Numbered from the stretch's first letter, positions 10,782 through 23,700 are shown. The stretch is 64,000 bases of DNA from Prinsepia uniflora (GCA_032719365.1 CM064875.1:20435674-20499673); one strand, 5' to 3'. Program-made: numbers and translations. Notes: a model not told the origin generated them from the sequence alone.

Positions 10782-13735
10782 TGTAACGACCCGTCACGAA
10801 TTCCAGGATTAGATTAGTGACTAATCACGATTAGTGAGGTTAATCCGTGGTTAGTTGGGCGAAATCGGACAAACGATGCAAAATGACCGTTTTGCCCTAG
10901 GGCGTGGGCAAAACGTTGACTTTTCATTCTGGTGGTCAAATGGACTTTTACCGATGATCGTGACGTAGTTCGTGACGTCACGAGTTCATAGACAGGTGGC
11001 ACGTTCAATTCCGACATTCGAGGAAGAAGTTATGACGTTTGGAAGTTTAGGGGCATTTTGGTAATTATGGTTAAAAAGGGGCAAATGTTGACTTTTTGAC
11101 CGGGAGCTCTGATGGCCGAGGGCAGAAGACCGTTACGTAGATCGGGATGATACGAATCCGTAGACAGGCGGCACGTCGAATTCGGATATTCGACGGCGAA
11201 GTTACGATTTACGGAAGTTCAAGTGCACTATTGCACGTTTACGAGACAACCTGACTTTGGACTCTAGTGGGCCCCAGATATTTTATGGAGGCCCAATGGA
11301 TGAGTGACACTTGTCATCCATCCACAGGCCACCTTCCTACATACATGCATCGACCATTTCATTTCTTCATTTCAAACCAAACCTGATCTCATCCTCTGTG
11401 CAGCCCAAACCCATCCAATCCAAACCTTCACCCACGACCATCTGAGGAACCAGGAGAGTGAGAGGAGGACTGAGGATGATGGTGGCTGGCCAGGATGGAG
11501 CCACCGTGCACGGCTGAGACCCAAACTCGAAGGTATGGCTTGGTTTTGGTTTTTGAATCCAAAATTATGTTTTTGTTGTTATGGTTAGTTTTGGTTGATT
11601 AAGACTTGATTAGTGGATTGCTAGGATTTTTTTGGAAGGGTTTTGAGGGTGGTTGGACGGCTGGAGAGCCGTGGGAGGAAGTTGGGAAAACTGAACCGTT
11701 TGGTTCAAAATCAAACCATGGATTTTAATGGTTTTAACTTAGGTTTAGGGATTGGAATGGATAGAAATTGAGAAAATAGGAAGAAAGGAATCAAAAAGGA
11801 AGAGATTGGACGAAAAATGGGGGGGTCTAGAGCAGTGAACCGGTCACACCGGTCCAACTGGACCGGCCAAACCAGGCGAACCGGTCGACTGAAGGTTGAT
11901 GATGCAGGAATAGTGCCAGCGCATGAGGCCCACGTGCAGGCCACTCCTGGGTGCGTGCCTCACCTTTTGGGGAAGTGTTCAACATACGAAATCTTCTATT
12001 CGATATAACGAACATTTTGGGACTAGTTTCGTGTCGATCGGATATCGTCTCAATAATGTTCGGGGCATCGGAAGGTTTCAGATCTAGTTTAAAAATAGTT
12101 AAAAATTCCGGAAAATTACGGGGCTTTTGTGGGAGGTTAATTAAGTAGTTAGTAACCTTATATTACGATTTGTATAGGTTCGCGAGTCTCGGTGATGGTG
12201 ATTAGCTCGGGAGAGCCGTATGGCACGCAAATCGAGGCGGCGTTCGGACGGTCTGTGAGTGGACCTTGGTTTTCTAAATTGGTGCATGCATAAATGTTTA
12301 TTATATGTTTTAATACATGTTTGGTAATGCCATGGGTGCATTTGGTTGTGGTTACGTATAAGCACGTATTTCGAGGTTTCGGCCTTATACTGTGCTTATA
12401 CGGGTCGGTATTTCTTTAATGGTTTAAATGAAAAGGTTTTGGATTTCCAAAAGGATAAACTCGGGTATGAGACCCATTTGGTATGGTCTCGGGCATATGA
12501 CGCTATTGATGACCTACGGGTCTGAATCGTGGCCGCGACGGGTGCTATGTGCACGGTGATCGACGATACGACGCTCGCCTCCGGATTGGGATGTGTTCCT
12601 TCCGGAGAGGTCACGATGCACGATTCGTTGTCGGGTTGCCTGGGGAGTGCACTATGATCTTGTGGTGGTCGCGTCGGTTGATTTGTTCATAGGGACATAC
12701 CAGGATTGAGGGCGGTCCTGGATGGATGGTTGCACGCAACACTACGATCGGAGTTGTGACTGACCCTTAGATATCGGGCAGGATGCCCAGCTGATGTCAC
12801 ATGTTCGGGCACGAGACCCAGTTACTTTATGGTTATGATTTCGGGTCACGGACCCTAGATAGATTTCCAAGTTCATGGCGGTTTATGGGAGCCGGCATGA
12901 ACCTTGGAATGGATATTATGGATCATGACGGTTCAGGGGAACCGGGCATGGATATTTGTGTTATGTATATATATGTTCATATACCTTCCTTTACTTCTAT
13001 TATCTCCTCCGAGGAAGGTCGTTGGTCTGGGTGGACCCCGGAGTAGTCACGGAGTACCGACTGAGTGGAGTCACCCCCTAGTTGGGTTCCTTACTCTCAG
13101 GAAGGCTATGGTTACTATAACCTCGGGTAGGATCAGTGGTCTGCGGACATTGACCTTGACTTTGAGAAGACTCGGATTGAGACCCGAGTAGCCCACACGT
13201 AGCTTTGGAAACCGTGACAGGATTGGTTGTGTGAATTATATATGATATATGATATGTGATATGTGGTGTGCACAGGTGTGTATAGGATTTGAGCAGTGGC
13301 TCGTGTATTTGGTTTCAGTATGGTTATGGTTTTGGGCTGAGTCCCGTATTGGTTTCTTATGGATTTGGGCAGTGGCCCGTATGGTCTATTTCATTATGGT
13401 TTTGGGCTTAATCTCACATATGGTTTATTTGGTTAAACGGTTTTCGAATGCATGCATGCTTTTTAGTGAAGGGTACAAATGTCTTTCTTATGAAATGTTT
13501 TTATAAACTGGTTGTTTTGTCCACTCACAGCTTTTAATGTTTTGACTGCCCTTTAGGTTGACAGCGGATGTGGACTGTAGCAGAGACCGAGATATCACAT
13601 ACCTCATCCGGATCCTGGCATACTCTGATAGCCCGGGAGGGCAAAGGTCGAAAATATCCCTTGTCTGACACTTCGTGTTAGACGGGAGCAGGGTCATCCC
13701 GCGTTAATCCCGGGGGATTGGGATGGGTCCTGTCA
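10782..13735 (+). repeat. 5' LTR of the LARD element (family A)
   Basis: 2954 bases, TG...CA ends. It aligns along its length to 17248-20240, with a deletion of about 50 bases near 12635. Features shared with other LTRs here: TATA-like AT stretch (11278) and dyad (11298-11323), a potential splice donor AAG|GTATGG (11533), a 77-base AG/GTGAGT-flanked cassette (12178-12254) and a pyrimidine-AG site CTTTAG|GTTG (13556). It encodes no recognisable protein. Confidence 0.9.
11278..11323 (+). promoter_or_regulatory. Putative LTR promoter: TATA-like box and dyad element
   Basis: ATATTTTAT at 11278-11286 is followed by an imperfect inverted repeat at 11298-11323 (left arm GGATGAGTGACA, right arm TGTCATCCATCC, 2-base spacer). 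The same arrangement recurs in five other LTR copies at 17765, 47517, 49794 and, inverted, 23466 and 59236. With usual TATA spacing, transcription would start within or just after the dyad. Promoter function is inferred. Confidence 0.45.
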
Positions 13736-13738
13736 GCA

Positions 13739-13750
13739 TGGTATCAGAGC
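13739..13750 (+). other. Primer binding site, tRNA-iMet type
   Basis: TGGTATCAGAGC, three bases (GCA) after the LTR end. This is the standard plant primer binding site complementary to the 3' end of initiator methionine tRNA. Confidence 0.92.
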
Positions 13751-16700
13751 TCGGCTAGCTCATATCAGAGCATAGGATTGTTCGTAGGATGATCAAGTTT
13801 GCTCTTGGAGTAGTACGCAGGTCGAGGATGTGATATCTCAATGGGCTATAGTTCGTTATCAACCTGATAGTTGGGATGCCGGTACGATAGTTAGTAGGAT
13901 GGAATCGTGGAATGTCTTGGTTCGGCACTAGATGCCAGGGTTGCCATAGTTCTGTCGTGGATGACAGTGTGGGACCCTACGAAAGGATGACGTAACAGTA
14001 CGTTAGAGTTTTGATCGTGAGCCGGTTAGTTGGGATCGTCTTTCACGATGTCGTAGGATCGTTTTGACGACAGTTCGGAATTGTGATTATCTGATGATCG
14101 GATTTTGTTGAGTTAAATGGATTTATTGCTCCTGGCAGTTAGCAGTCGAGTTCGTGGAACTCTAGTTGAACTTATGACAGTTAGCAGTCGAGTTCGTGTA
14201 ACTCTAGTTGAACTTATGACAGTTAGCAGTCGGATTCAAGGAATCCTAATTGATTTGACGGTAGGATGTATGGTTCAAAAAGGTGAGTTGGTGAATGGTT
14301 AGACTCTGACGACTTCTCGAAGTCCAGACCGACGGTCATGTTCAATCTAGTCATGTCAGCTTTAGTGATGGGACTGCACTCTGCAGTCGAGGTTGTGTTT
14401 ATCAGTTAAACCTAGTTGGTTGTCGTACTGCTTTAGTTGTGATGGATTGTTGGTGCAGCTAAGGTCATGGGCGACCTGGTAGACGACATTGGTTTAGTCG
14501 AGTTACGACTGGTTAGAGTTGGTCGGACAGGTTACCAAGGTTGGTACTTGTCGATGGAATCCCAGAGTGGGGATACGGAGTGGTTGGTACGAGCGATTAA
14601 TTCCGTGGGATGCGGAGTTTAGATCGTGATGTCTGGTGGTTAGGTCTGCACGAGTCTGTGGCAGGCACTATTACCGAGAGTGGTTGTAGTTACGATTGTT
14701 GGGAATCGGGGACGTTCGGGGAACGTTTCCTTTTCTCGTATGAGTTTTTGGGGTGACTGTACCCAGAGGTGTTGGGTACGAGGGAGGCAAAGTTTCTCCA
14801 ATTCGAGTAGAGGTACGGGATCGTCGCTCGGTATGAGCGGAGATCTAGGATTGCCTGATTCGCACACTTAGTGCTAATGCCGACAGGTGATAGTGATGAT
14901 ACTGGTACTAGTGCTGGTGCTAGTGCCGTTGATTGTGATGACGATGAGTCACGAGTAGGGGGGTGACTCTGTCGAGTTGGGCATATGTTCGGTATCTGTG
15001 GTTCGGGAGTGGATCACAAATAGTGATGGACTGGATTGGATCCAACGGTAGTTGAGACGTGAGGATCGAGTACTGTCATAGTGGATTAGTGACCGGTTGG
15101 TCAAACTCGATATGTTGTGGGGTGTAGCGACCAGTTGGCCAGTATTGACCAGAGTTGGTTAGAATTGGTCAGGTACGGTGGTATGCAGAGATTTGACTGC
15201 AGATCACAGCAGGGGTTTGTTGTGACTCTCTAGTTGAGAGGTACATATACGGTCGTAAATGGGCATGTGTCCGTAAATAGTCAAAAAAGGAGACACGTGG
15301 ATGATGTCCAAGTGTGTTGGTTCCGACATGGTTGGAGCTTTGGAATCACGAAAGGTTGTAATTGAGGTGACGAAAGGAATGCGGGTTTTCCGCATTGGTA
15401 ATGAGTATTTCGAAGTCATTTAGGGTGACTTCTCAGATTCTACCATGATTGATGAGGGTAGATGATGTTGATGATCTAGATGTTGTTGGTTGCCACTAGT
15501 ACACCGATCGTGTATTGGTTGGTGGACCCGTGATTTGTCTTGGGTCATTAGGTGGAGTGGGTATATCGAAGTTAGGTAACTGAGACTTCTCATTTTCTTC
15601 TTGGTGGCAGACAATGTCAGGTTATGTGACGTGGTAAATGCAATGAGTTTTGTTTGCATTCACGTAGGATGGACTTTGATGTCATCAGTTTTGGATCATC
15701 CTTGGTTTTTCCTAGGTGGAATGACAAGGATCGATACGAGGCAATCAGTGAGAACCCACATTCTCGATGTGTCTCGTCGTTGGCTAACCTATTTAGATGT
15801 GGGAAATGGTTGAGGACCTTAGGCATCGTGATGATCGAGGATTGTGACGTCTATGGTCGGTTGACGTAGTGATGGATCTGGATCGTGATCTTGATGATCC
15901 AGATAGGTGGAGAGTTTTTCGCTCTTACTTGGATGTTTGTGTTGAGGATGTTGGGACTGAACTTCTTTTCGAAGTGAATCCCGTACGATATAATACGCCC
16001 GAGTAGGTGTCCAACGAGGTCGGATTTGTCAGCCTTAGAGAGGTGTATATATTGGGATTGGCTTCCCTATGAAGTCAATCGAACGTATTGAGCAGGTATC
16101 TGATAGGTTCGGAATCTGGTGCGTCTCGGTAGACGAGAACAAGATTTCAGATTTTGGAATCAGATTTCTGAATGACGATTCAGGATTTGATTTTGGAACT
16201 TGAAAGTGGATTTTTGGATTTGGGTTTTGGAATCGGATTCTGGGTGACGATTCAGGATTTGATTCTGGAGCTTGACAGTGGATTTTCATTTATGGATTTG
16301 GGTTCGGAATGGTCATTCCTGATACTAGTCTACGGAATGATGATTTCGGATTCGAATATGAAAATGGATAATGGGTCGAAGTTTTGATTTGTCTAGTACT
16401 GGATTGGACAGATGGACTCCAGAATGGAAACGTGGTTGGCTATGACCTAGGTGGTTGTAGTCTGATTGTTGGATAGATGTATGTACCTTGTACGTATTTC
16501 GAGGTACGATACTGGACAGACTTGTGATGCCTGGTGACGGTATATAGGTTATACCAGAGGTACATTGGTAAGCATGTTGGTAGTCGGCTTAATCCCGATA
16601 CCATTGGGTTAGTTGAAGTTATGGACTGGACATTGGGTACTGTGCATTGGGTCATAGTATTTCTGGTGGGTCCAGTTATACACAGGTCGTGTGAGGTGTT

Positions 16701-17234
16701 GGTAAATGTAAACTCGAGTTGAGTGAGTTGGTGGTTAGTCTAACCACAAGTAAGTATAGTTTCAGTTTTGACTGGCGACTGTCAAGTGGTGACAGTTTGT
16801 TAAAGGTGTCAGCATGGATTGGTTAGTGAGGTCTCATGACTCCCCATGGGAGCAGATGTTAGGATTGATTGAGATTGAGAACGAAACCGTCGAGTCTTTG
16901 TGTCAGCGAAAGGGTAGATGTGACAAGTGGTTAGCTCATAGGATACTCGGGTTGCTCTGATACTGACAAGTGGTGCCAGTACAGAACTTGTGATTACTGT
17001 CTTTCGACATGGCCGAATGTAGTCAATGCGACGTGAGTGTTCTTGGTACGTCTGGTTGCAGACGAGTTTTATGTTGACTAGTGGGTGTACTAGCGTACAC
17101 GTGTTGTGACATCGAATTATTTCAACGAGGTGGATGTGGAATCAGGATAGTTGGAGTTTCGAGAACGAAACTAATTAAGGAGGGAAGAACGATTGGAATT
17201 AGGTCGGATTGGAATTTCGAGGACGAAATTAATT
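13751..17234 (+). other. Non-coding internal region of the LARD element
   Basis: About 3.5 kb without any ORF resembling retroelement proteins. It contains local repeats: a 42-base triplet (14136-14261) and a duplicated stretch around 16150-16310 ('ttctgggtgacgattcaggatttgat'). Parts reappear at 43541-44529, 46434-46999, 51130-51267 and, inverted, 59779-61120. The 16140-16345 part also resembles a segment of the family B LTR at 26470-26600. Confidence 0.75.
14136..14261 (+). repeat. 42-bp tandem repeat, three copies
   Basis: 'cagttagcagtcgagttc...' recurs at 14136, 14178 and 14220; the third copy is more diverged ('cggattcaaggaatcc'). Confidence 0.85.
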
Positions 17235-17247
17235 AAGGAGGGAAGGT
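17235..17247 (+). other. Polypurine tract of the LARD element
   Basis: AAGGAGGGAAGGT directly before the 3' LTR start TGTAACG. A near copy of the surrounding block ('aattaaggagggaag') lies ~50 bases upstream, so the tract region is duplicated. The same pair stands before the LTRs at 10782 and 47000. Confidence 0.88.
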
Positions 17248-20240
17248 TGTAACGACCCGTCCCGAATTCCAGGATTAGATTAGTGACAAATCACGATTAG
17301 TAAGGTTAATCCGTGATTGGTTGGGCGAAATCGGGCGAACGAAGCAAAATCACCGTTTTGCCCCTGGGAGTGGGCAAATGTTGACTTTTCATTTTGGCGG
17401 TCAAATGGACTTTGACCGATGATCGTGATGTAGTTCGTGACGTCACGAGTTCATAGACAGGTGGCACGTTCAATTCCGACATTCGAGGAAGAAGTTATGA
17501 CGTTTGGAAGTTTAAGGGCATTTTGGTAAATATGATTAAAAAGGGGCAAATGTTGACTTTTTGATCGGGAGGTCTGATGGCCAAGGGCCAAAGACCGTTA
17601 CATAGATCGAGATGATACGAATCCGTAGACAGGCGGCACGTCGAATTCAGATATTCGACGGCGAAGTTACAATTCACGGAAGTTCAAGTGCACTATTGCA
17701 CGAATTACGAGACAACCTGACTTTTGGACTCTAGTAGGCCCCAGATATTTTATGGAGGCCCAATGGATGAGTGACACTTGTCACCCATCCACAGGCCACC
17801 TTCCTACATACATGCATCGACCATTTCATTTCTTCATTTCAAACCAAACCCCATCTCTTCCTCTGTGCAACCCAAACCCATCCAATCCAAACCTTCATCC
17901 ACGACCATCTGAGGAACCAAGAGAGTGAGAGGAGGACTGAGGATGATGGTGGCCGGCCAGGATGGAGCCACCGTGCACGGCTGAGACCCAAACTCGAAGG
18001 TATGGCTTGGTTTTGGGCTTTGAATCCAAAATTATGTTTTTGTTGTTATGGTTAGTTTTGGTTGATTAAGACTTGATTAGTGGATTGCTAGGATGTTGTT
18101 GGAAGGGTTTTGAAGGTGGTTGGAAGGCTTTAGAGCCATGGGAGGAAGTTGGAAAAACTGAACCGTTTGGTTCAAAATCAAACCACGGATTTTAATGGTT
18201 TGAACTTAGGTTTAGGGATTGGAATGGATAGAAATTGAGAAAATAGGAAGAAAGGAATCAAGAAGGAAGAGATTGGACGAAAAATGGGGGGTCTAGAGCA
18301 GTGAACCGGTCACGCCGGTCCAACAGGACCTGCCAAACCAGGTGAACCGGTCGATTGAAGGTTGATGGTGCAGGAATAGTGCCGGCGCGTGAGGCCCACG
18401 CGCATGCCACTCCTGGGGTGCGTGCCTCAGCTTTTGGGGAAGTGTTCAACATACGAAATCTTCTATTCGATGTAATGAACATTTTGGGACTAGTTTTGTG
18501 TCGATCGGACACCGTCTCGATAATGTTCGGGGCATCGAAAGGTTTCAGATCGAGTTTAAAAATAGTTAAAAATTCCAGAAAATTACGGGGCTTTAATGGG
18601 AGGTTAATTAAGTAGTTAGTAACCTTATATTACGATTTGGACATGTTCGGGAGTCCCGGTGACGGTGATTGGCTCGGAAGAGCCGTATGGCACGCAAATC
18701 GAGGCGGCAGTTCGGACGGTCTGTGAGTGGACCTTGGTTTTCTAAATTGGTGCATGCATAAATGTTTATTATATGTTTTAATACATGTTTGGTAATGCCA
18801 TTGGTGCATTTGGTTGTGGTTACGTATAAGCACGTATTTCGAGGTTTCGGCCTTATACGGTGCTTCTACGGGTCGATATTTATTTAATGGTTTAAATGAA
18901 AAGGTTTTGGATTTCCAAAAGGATAAACTCGGGTATGAGACCCATTTGGTATGGTCTCGGGCATATGACGCTATTGATGACCTACGAGTCTGAATCTTGG
19001 TCGCGACGGGTGCTATGTGCACGGCGATCGACGATACGACGCTCACCTCCGGATTGGGATGTGTTCCTTCCGGAGAGGTCACGATGCACGATTCGTTGTC
19101 GAGTAGCCTGGGGAGGCTCGACTTCGGAGTGCAGATGGTTTAGGATATCGATCGGTGATGTGTGCACCATGATCTTGTGGTGGTCGCGTCGGTTGATTCG
19201 TTCACGGCGACATACCAAGATTGAGAGCGGTCCTGGATGGATGGTTGCATGCACCACTACGATAGGAGTCGTGACTGACCCTTAGATATCAGGCATGATG
19301 CCCAGCTGATGTCACATGTTCGGGCACGAGACCCAGTTTTTTTATGGTTATGATTTCAGGTCAGGGACCCTAGATGGATTTCCAAGTTCATGGCATTTTA
19401 TGGGAACCGGCATGAACCCTGGAATGGATATTATGGATCATGATGATTCAGGGGAACCGGGCATGGATATTTGTGTTATGTATATATATGTTCATATACT
19501 TTCCTTTACTTCTATTATCTCCTCCGGGGAGGGTCGTTAGCCTGGGTGGACCCCGGAGTAGTCACGGAGTACCGACTGAGTGGAGTCACCCCCTAGTTGG
19601 GTTCCTTACTCTTAGGAAGGCTATGGTTACTATAACCTCGGGTAGGATCAGTGGTCTGCGGACATTGACCTTGACTTTGAGAAGACTCGGATTGAGACCC
19701 GGGTAGCACGCGCGTAGCTTTGGAAACCGTGACAGGATTGGTTGTGTGAATTATATGTATGTGATATGTGGTGTGCTCAGGTGTGTACAGGATTTGAGTA
19801 GTGGCTCGTGTATTTGGTTTCAGTATGGTTATGGTTTTGGGCTGAGTCCCGTATTGGTTTCTTATGGATTTGGGCAGTGGCCCGTATGGTCTATTTCATT
19901 ATGGTTTTGGGCTTAGTCCCACATATGGTTTATTTGGTTAAACGGTTTTCGAATGCATGCATGCTTTTTAGTGAAGGGTACAAATGTCTTTCTTATGAAA
20001 TGTTTTTATAAACTAGTTGTTTTGTCCACTCACAGCTTTTAATGTTTTGACTGCCCTTCAGGTTGACAGCGGATGTGGACTGTAGCAGAGACCGAGATAT
20101 CACATACCTCATCCGGATCCTAGCGTACTCTGATAGACCGGGAGGGCAAAAGTCGGAAATATCCCTTGTCTGACACTTCATGTCAGACGGGAGCAGGGTC
20201 ATCCCGCGTTAATCCCGTGGGGATTGGATGGGTCCTGTCA
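17248..20240 (+). repeat. 3' LTR of the LARD element (family A)
   Basis: 2993 bases, TGTAACG...CCTGTCA, highly similar to 10782-13735, so the insertion is not ancient. It keeps the dyad (17765-17790), potential donor GAAG|GTATGG (18000), downstream donor CT|GTGAGT (18723) and CTTCAG|GTTG (20062), but the AG before the mini-cassette has become AT (18650 region). Confidence 0.9.
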
Positions 20241-20775
20241 AATAAGCTTCAGAACTAGTTTATAGTTCACAACTATACTTGAACCTCATGAGTTTGAGTT
20301 TTGGGATTACCCAGTTTCCGTTCAAAATCCACATATTGAGCCCACTGCTCGGAATTACCAGAGGTGGAGTGTCCGCTACCAGCGTTGTTGTCTTGTTAGC
20401 TCCTGGTTAGGAAAGCTTCACTTGGGTTTAGGGTTTTTGGGTTTTTTTTTGTGCTTAATCTCCTTCTCGGTTATGGCGGCTGATAAGAACTAGGGCTGGG
20501 CTTTAGATTCCTTCCACAACTACAAGGAGTGAGTGGTGGTCGGAGGTCTAGGGAGGGAGATGATTGGGTGAGTTGGGCTGGGGAAGATTGGTATTTTATT
20601 TGTTTTAAGTTTTTAAAACAGTTTTAATAGAAAATGTAATAAAATAAAACAAATGTATTAATTACCTTTACTAATTTTGTAATATTACTAACACATCATC
20701 AGGATTAATGGGGTTACTAACATTGATTGGAAGATCCTGCAACGTTTTTTATGGTGTACTTGTTTCTGTGCAAAT
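20241..20775. other. Spacer between LARD and solo LTR
   Basis: No retroelement signature and no clear ORF. The last ~35 bases belong to the dispersed repeat also present at 7210-7390 (inverted), interrupted here by the solo LTR. Confidence 0.35.
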
Positions 20776-23700
20776 TGACAAGACCCATCCCAATCCCCCT
20801 GGATTATCGTGGGATGTGCTCTGCTCTCGTTTGACACCACGTGTCAGACCAGGGATAGAACCGTAGCCCACTCGGGGTTTCTAGAGTGCGCAGTGATTTC
20901 TAGAGTGTGCATCGGCATGTGATGTCTCGATCTCTACTACAGCACGTATCAGCGATCAACCTGAAGGGTATCAAAAACATTAAAAGCTGTGAGTGGAAAA
21001 AAATAATCATTTATAAAACCATTTAGCGACAAGACATTTATACCTTTCACTTAAAAACATGCATGAATCAGAAAATAGTATTTCAAATACGTTATTAAAA
21101 TCAAGTCATATAGCTTTTCAAATCAATACACAGTGAAAACATAGCTCAATCTAAACCATTTTCTCAATAGGGTCTCAGCCCAAAACCAAATCATGTAGGG
21201 TCTCAGCCAAAATCAAATCACGTAGGGTCTCATCCCAAAACAATCTCATAAATCATCTCAATAGGGCCTCTACCCGAACATAGACTCGCATCTGTAGTCG
21301 TATGTAAACATATGTAACACATCCTCTTATCATCTCATATCACCACTAGTCAAGTATTAGCACTATGCGTGCGACTCAGGATTACACATCCGAGTATACA
21401 CAAGGCTCAAATCCCGAGACTCGACGTTTAGGTGTTCTAACTTAGGCTTGGAACCCCTAGCTCGATTTCTGGGCAATGGCATCCACAAGCTCGGAACCCC
21501 TGGCTCGACGTCTGAGTAATGTCCATCTATGACACTCCTGAGCTTGAGCCTTCCCTTGGAGCTGCCTACCTCCAAGTAGTGTACTCGTGACCTCTCTAAG
21601 ATCACACATCACACATGATGGTCGACGTCTAGAGGCTATAATCACGTCCTTTCTAAGATCACACATCATATAGGACGGTTAACGTCTGGAGGCTATCATC
21701 ACATCATAGATGATGGTCGTGTCGAAAAAATTTCACAAACATTTCAAATCATCTCAAAATATCTCAATAGGGTCCACACTCGGAATATAGTTTCATTAAA
21801 TCCTTTTCCACAAAACCATCATTAAAAACAGTGTCTAGAAACACTTCATAAATCTATGATTCCTAGAATCCGATCAAATCTAATTTCGTAAATCCATAAC
21901 AGGGTCACGTGCCTGAAATCTCACGTTTGACTATCCTCTAAGTTAAACCAAAAATCAACTGGGGCACAAGTCCGAGACATATTTCCAAATCCAAAAACTA
22001 TTTCATTATTCAAATCATTTTTCCAAATCACCCTTGACTGTCTCCGAGTCAAGGTCAACATCCAACTGGGACTCAAGCCCGATATGTTGATTTCACGCAT
22101 CTCTGTGAAATCCTTTAAAATTGATAATCAAATCCTTGGTTTCACGCCTCTCCGTGAAACCCTTCAAATCACATGAATCATATGCACGTAGAATACTCGG
22201 CCTAAGCCCAAGTATCACATAAAAATAGAAATCTCGAAATACGTGCAATATCATTATTTCTACGAAAATGTCCAAATCATATTTGAATCATTGCATCTCA
22301 AATCATGTTCATAAAACATATAAAACATTTATGCAAGCATAATATTTATAAATCAAAAGTCCACTCACAGACTGTCCGTGCTACACGCTCATAATCCGCA
22401 TCATAAGGCACTCCGGAGTTAATCCACAATCTCTGGGACATCCGGACTTGTCCAAATCATACCCAAGGGTCACTAACCATCTATACAAGTCTATACCATA
22501 AACCCTCAAAACACCCAGAACAGTAAACGTGTCCTAAACACGCTTCCTGAGGCTAAAAACCTCCAAATAACTTATCAAACGATCTCTGATCCACCTGAAA
22601 CCACCACCATTGGATTCAGAACGTCGAAACCTTTCGAACAAGGCTAGTTTGACCTCGATATTCATGCCCACACGCCCTCACGCGCTGGTCAAAGTTTCAG
22701 TCAACACTGGTCAACAATCAACGTTGACGTGGCACCTTGCCACGTGTCATTGACAACCTTTGACACCTGTTTGCCACGTGGAACCCTTGCCACGTGTCAT
22801 GCTGATGAGGCACTACCACGTGTCATACTAACGTGGCATGCTGACATCATCATGCTAAAGTCATGCCCTCGCTGGAGAAGACGACCAGCGACGCTGTGCG
22901 CCGCCGTTTGTTTCGTCGGCTGGCGGCTGGAAAACCATCATTTTGGCCCGATTTTCAAACCTTCATATCTCTCTCAATACTCAACCAAATCCTACATTCT
23001 TTGTATGGAAATCTATCTACTCGAGCCAAGGAATCGAAATCCGAACCCAAAATTGAGAGAAATTATTTGGTTTTGAAGATATGAGCTTCCAAATTTTCAG
23101 CCAAACTTTGAGTTCATGTTCTGGCCACTCCCACCGTCCAAAACCTTCCATTTTTTTTATCCTACAAGCTCGTATGAGCTCCAAGAATACAATCATGGCC
23201 TTAGTTTCAATCCAAAAGGTCAAAAAACCAAAACCCAAATTCAAACCTCCCCACAGCTTACCTTTTCCATGGATTCTGACCACCACCACGATGGCTCCGT
23301 CGTCCCTGTCGCCCCATTCAGTCTCTCAACCTCCCCCTTACTCTCTATTTTCTCTGTGGCCTCAAGCAAGAAAGGGATGGGAAAATGGTTTTGGGTGGGT
23401 ACGGGTTTAGATGAAGAAGATGAAGGAAGTGGGATGAGATGCATGTATATGAAATGACCATCAATGGATGGGTGACACTTGTCACTCATCCATTGGTCTA
23501 TGCCAAGATATTTTGGGCCCCAATTTCATATCCCAAAAGTTAACTTCTCGTAATTCGTGCAACTATGAATAATATGAAAACCCGTGCTTGACCAGTAACT
23601 TTCATGTACGATGTTCAATTTTGACGTGCCGCCTGTTTACGGACTCGTATCGTCTCGATCTACGTAATGGATCTCGGTTCACATGCATTTGACCTCCCAG

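Larger units (their letters stand above)
10582..20240 (+). mobile_element. Large non-coding LTR retrotransposon (LARD type) with a third LTR remnant
   Basis: In order: truncated LTR start (10582-10655), a piece of internal 3' end with polypurine tract (10656-10781), full LTR (10782-13735), primer binding site (13739), internal region (13751-17234), polypurine tract (17235-17247), full LTR (17248-20240). LTRs begin TGTAACGACCCG and end CCTGTCA. No gag, protease, reverse transcriptase or integrase reading was found anywhere inside. LTRs near 3 kb with a 3.5 kb non-coding interior fit the LARD class (large retrotransposon derivatives), which move using proteins from an autonomous partner. Flanks AAGAA / AATAA differ by one base and may be a decayed TSD. 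An upstream tandem copy seems to have been deleted, leaving the 5' stub. Confidence 0.88.

Noticed and set aside
11304..11588. 94-residue ORF in the LARD LTR, repeated at 17771-18055 and partly at 59255-59010 (minus)
   Set aside because: It recurs only because the LTRs are copies; related LTRs at 47000 and 49506 do not keep it, it overlaps the dyad and splice-like donor, and it resembles no known protein.
13736..17247. Hidden reverse transcriptase or gag in the LARD interior
   Set aside because: No frame on either strand shows the YxDD, protease DTG/DSG, HHCC or gag motifs, even allowing for shifts.
20241..20775. 5' part of a host gene ('atggcggctgataagaactag')
   Set aside because: The ATG is followed by a stop after six codons and no splice or homology support was found.
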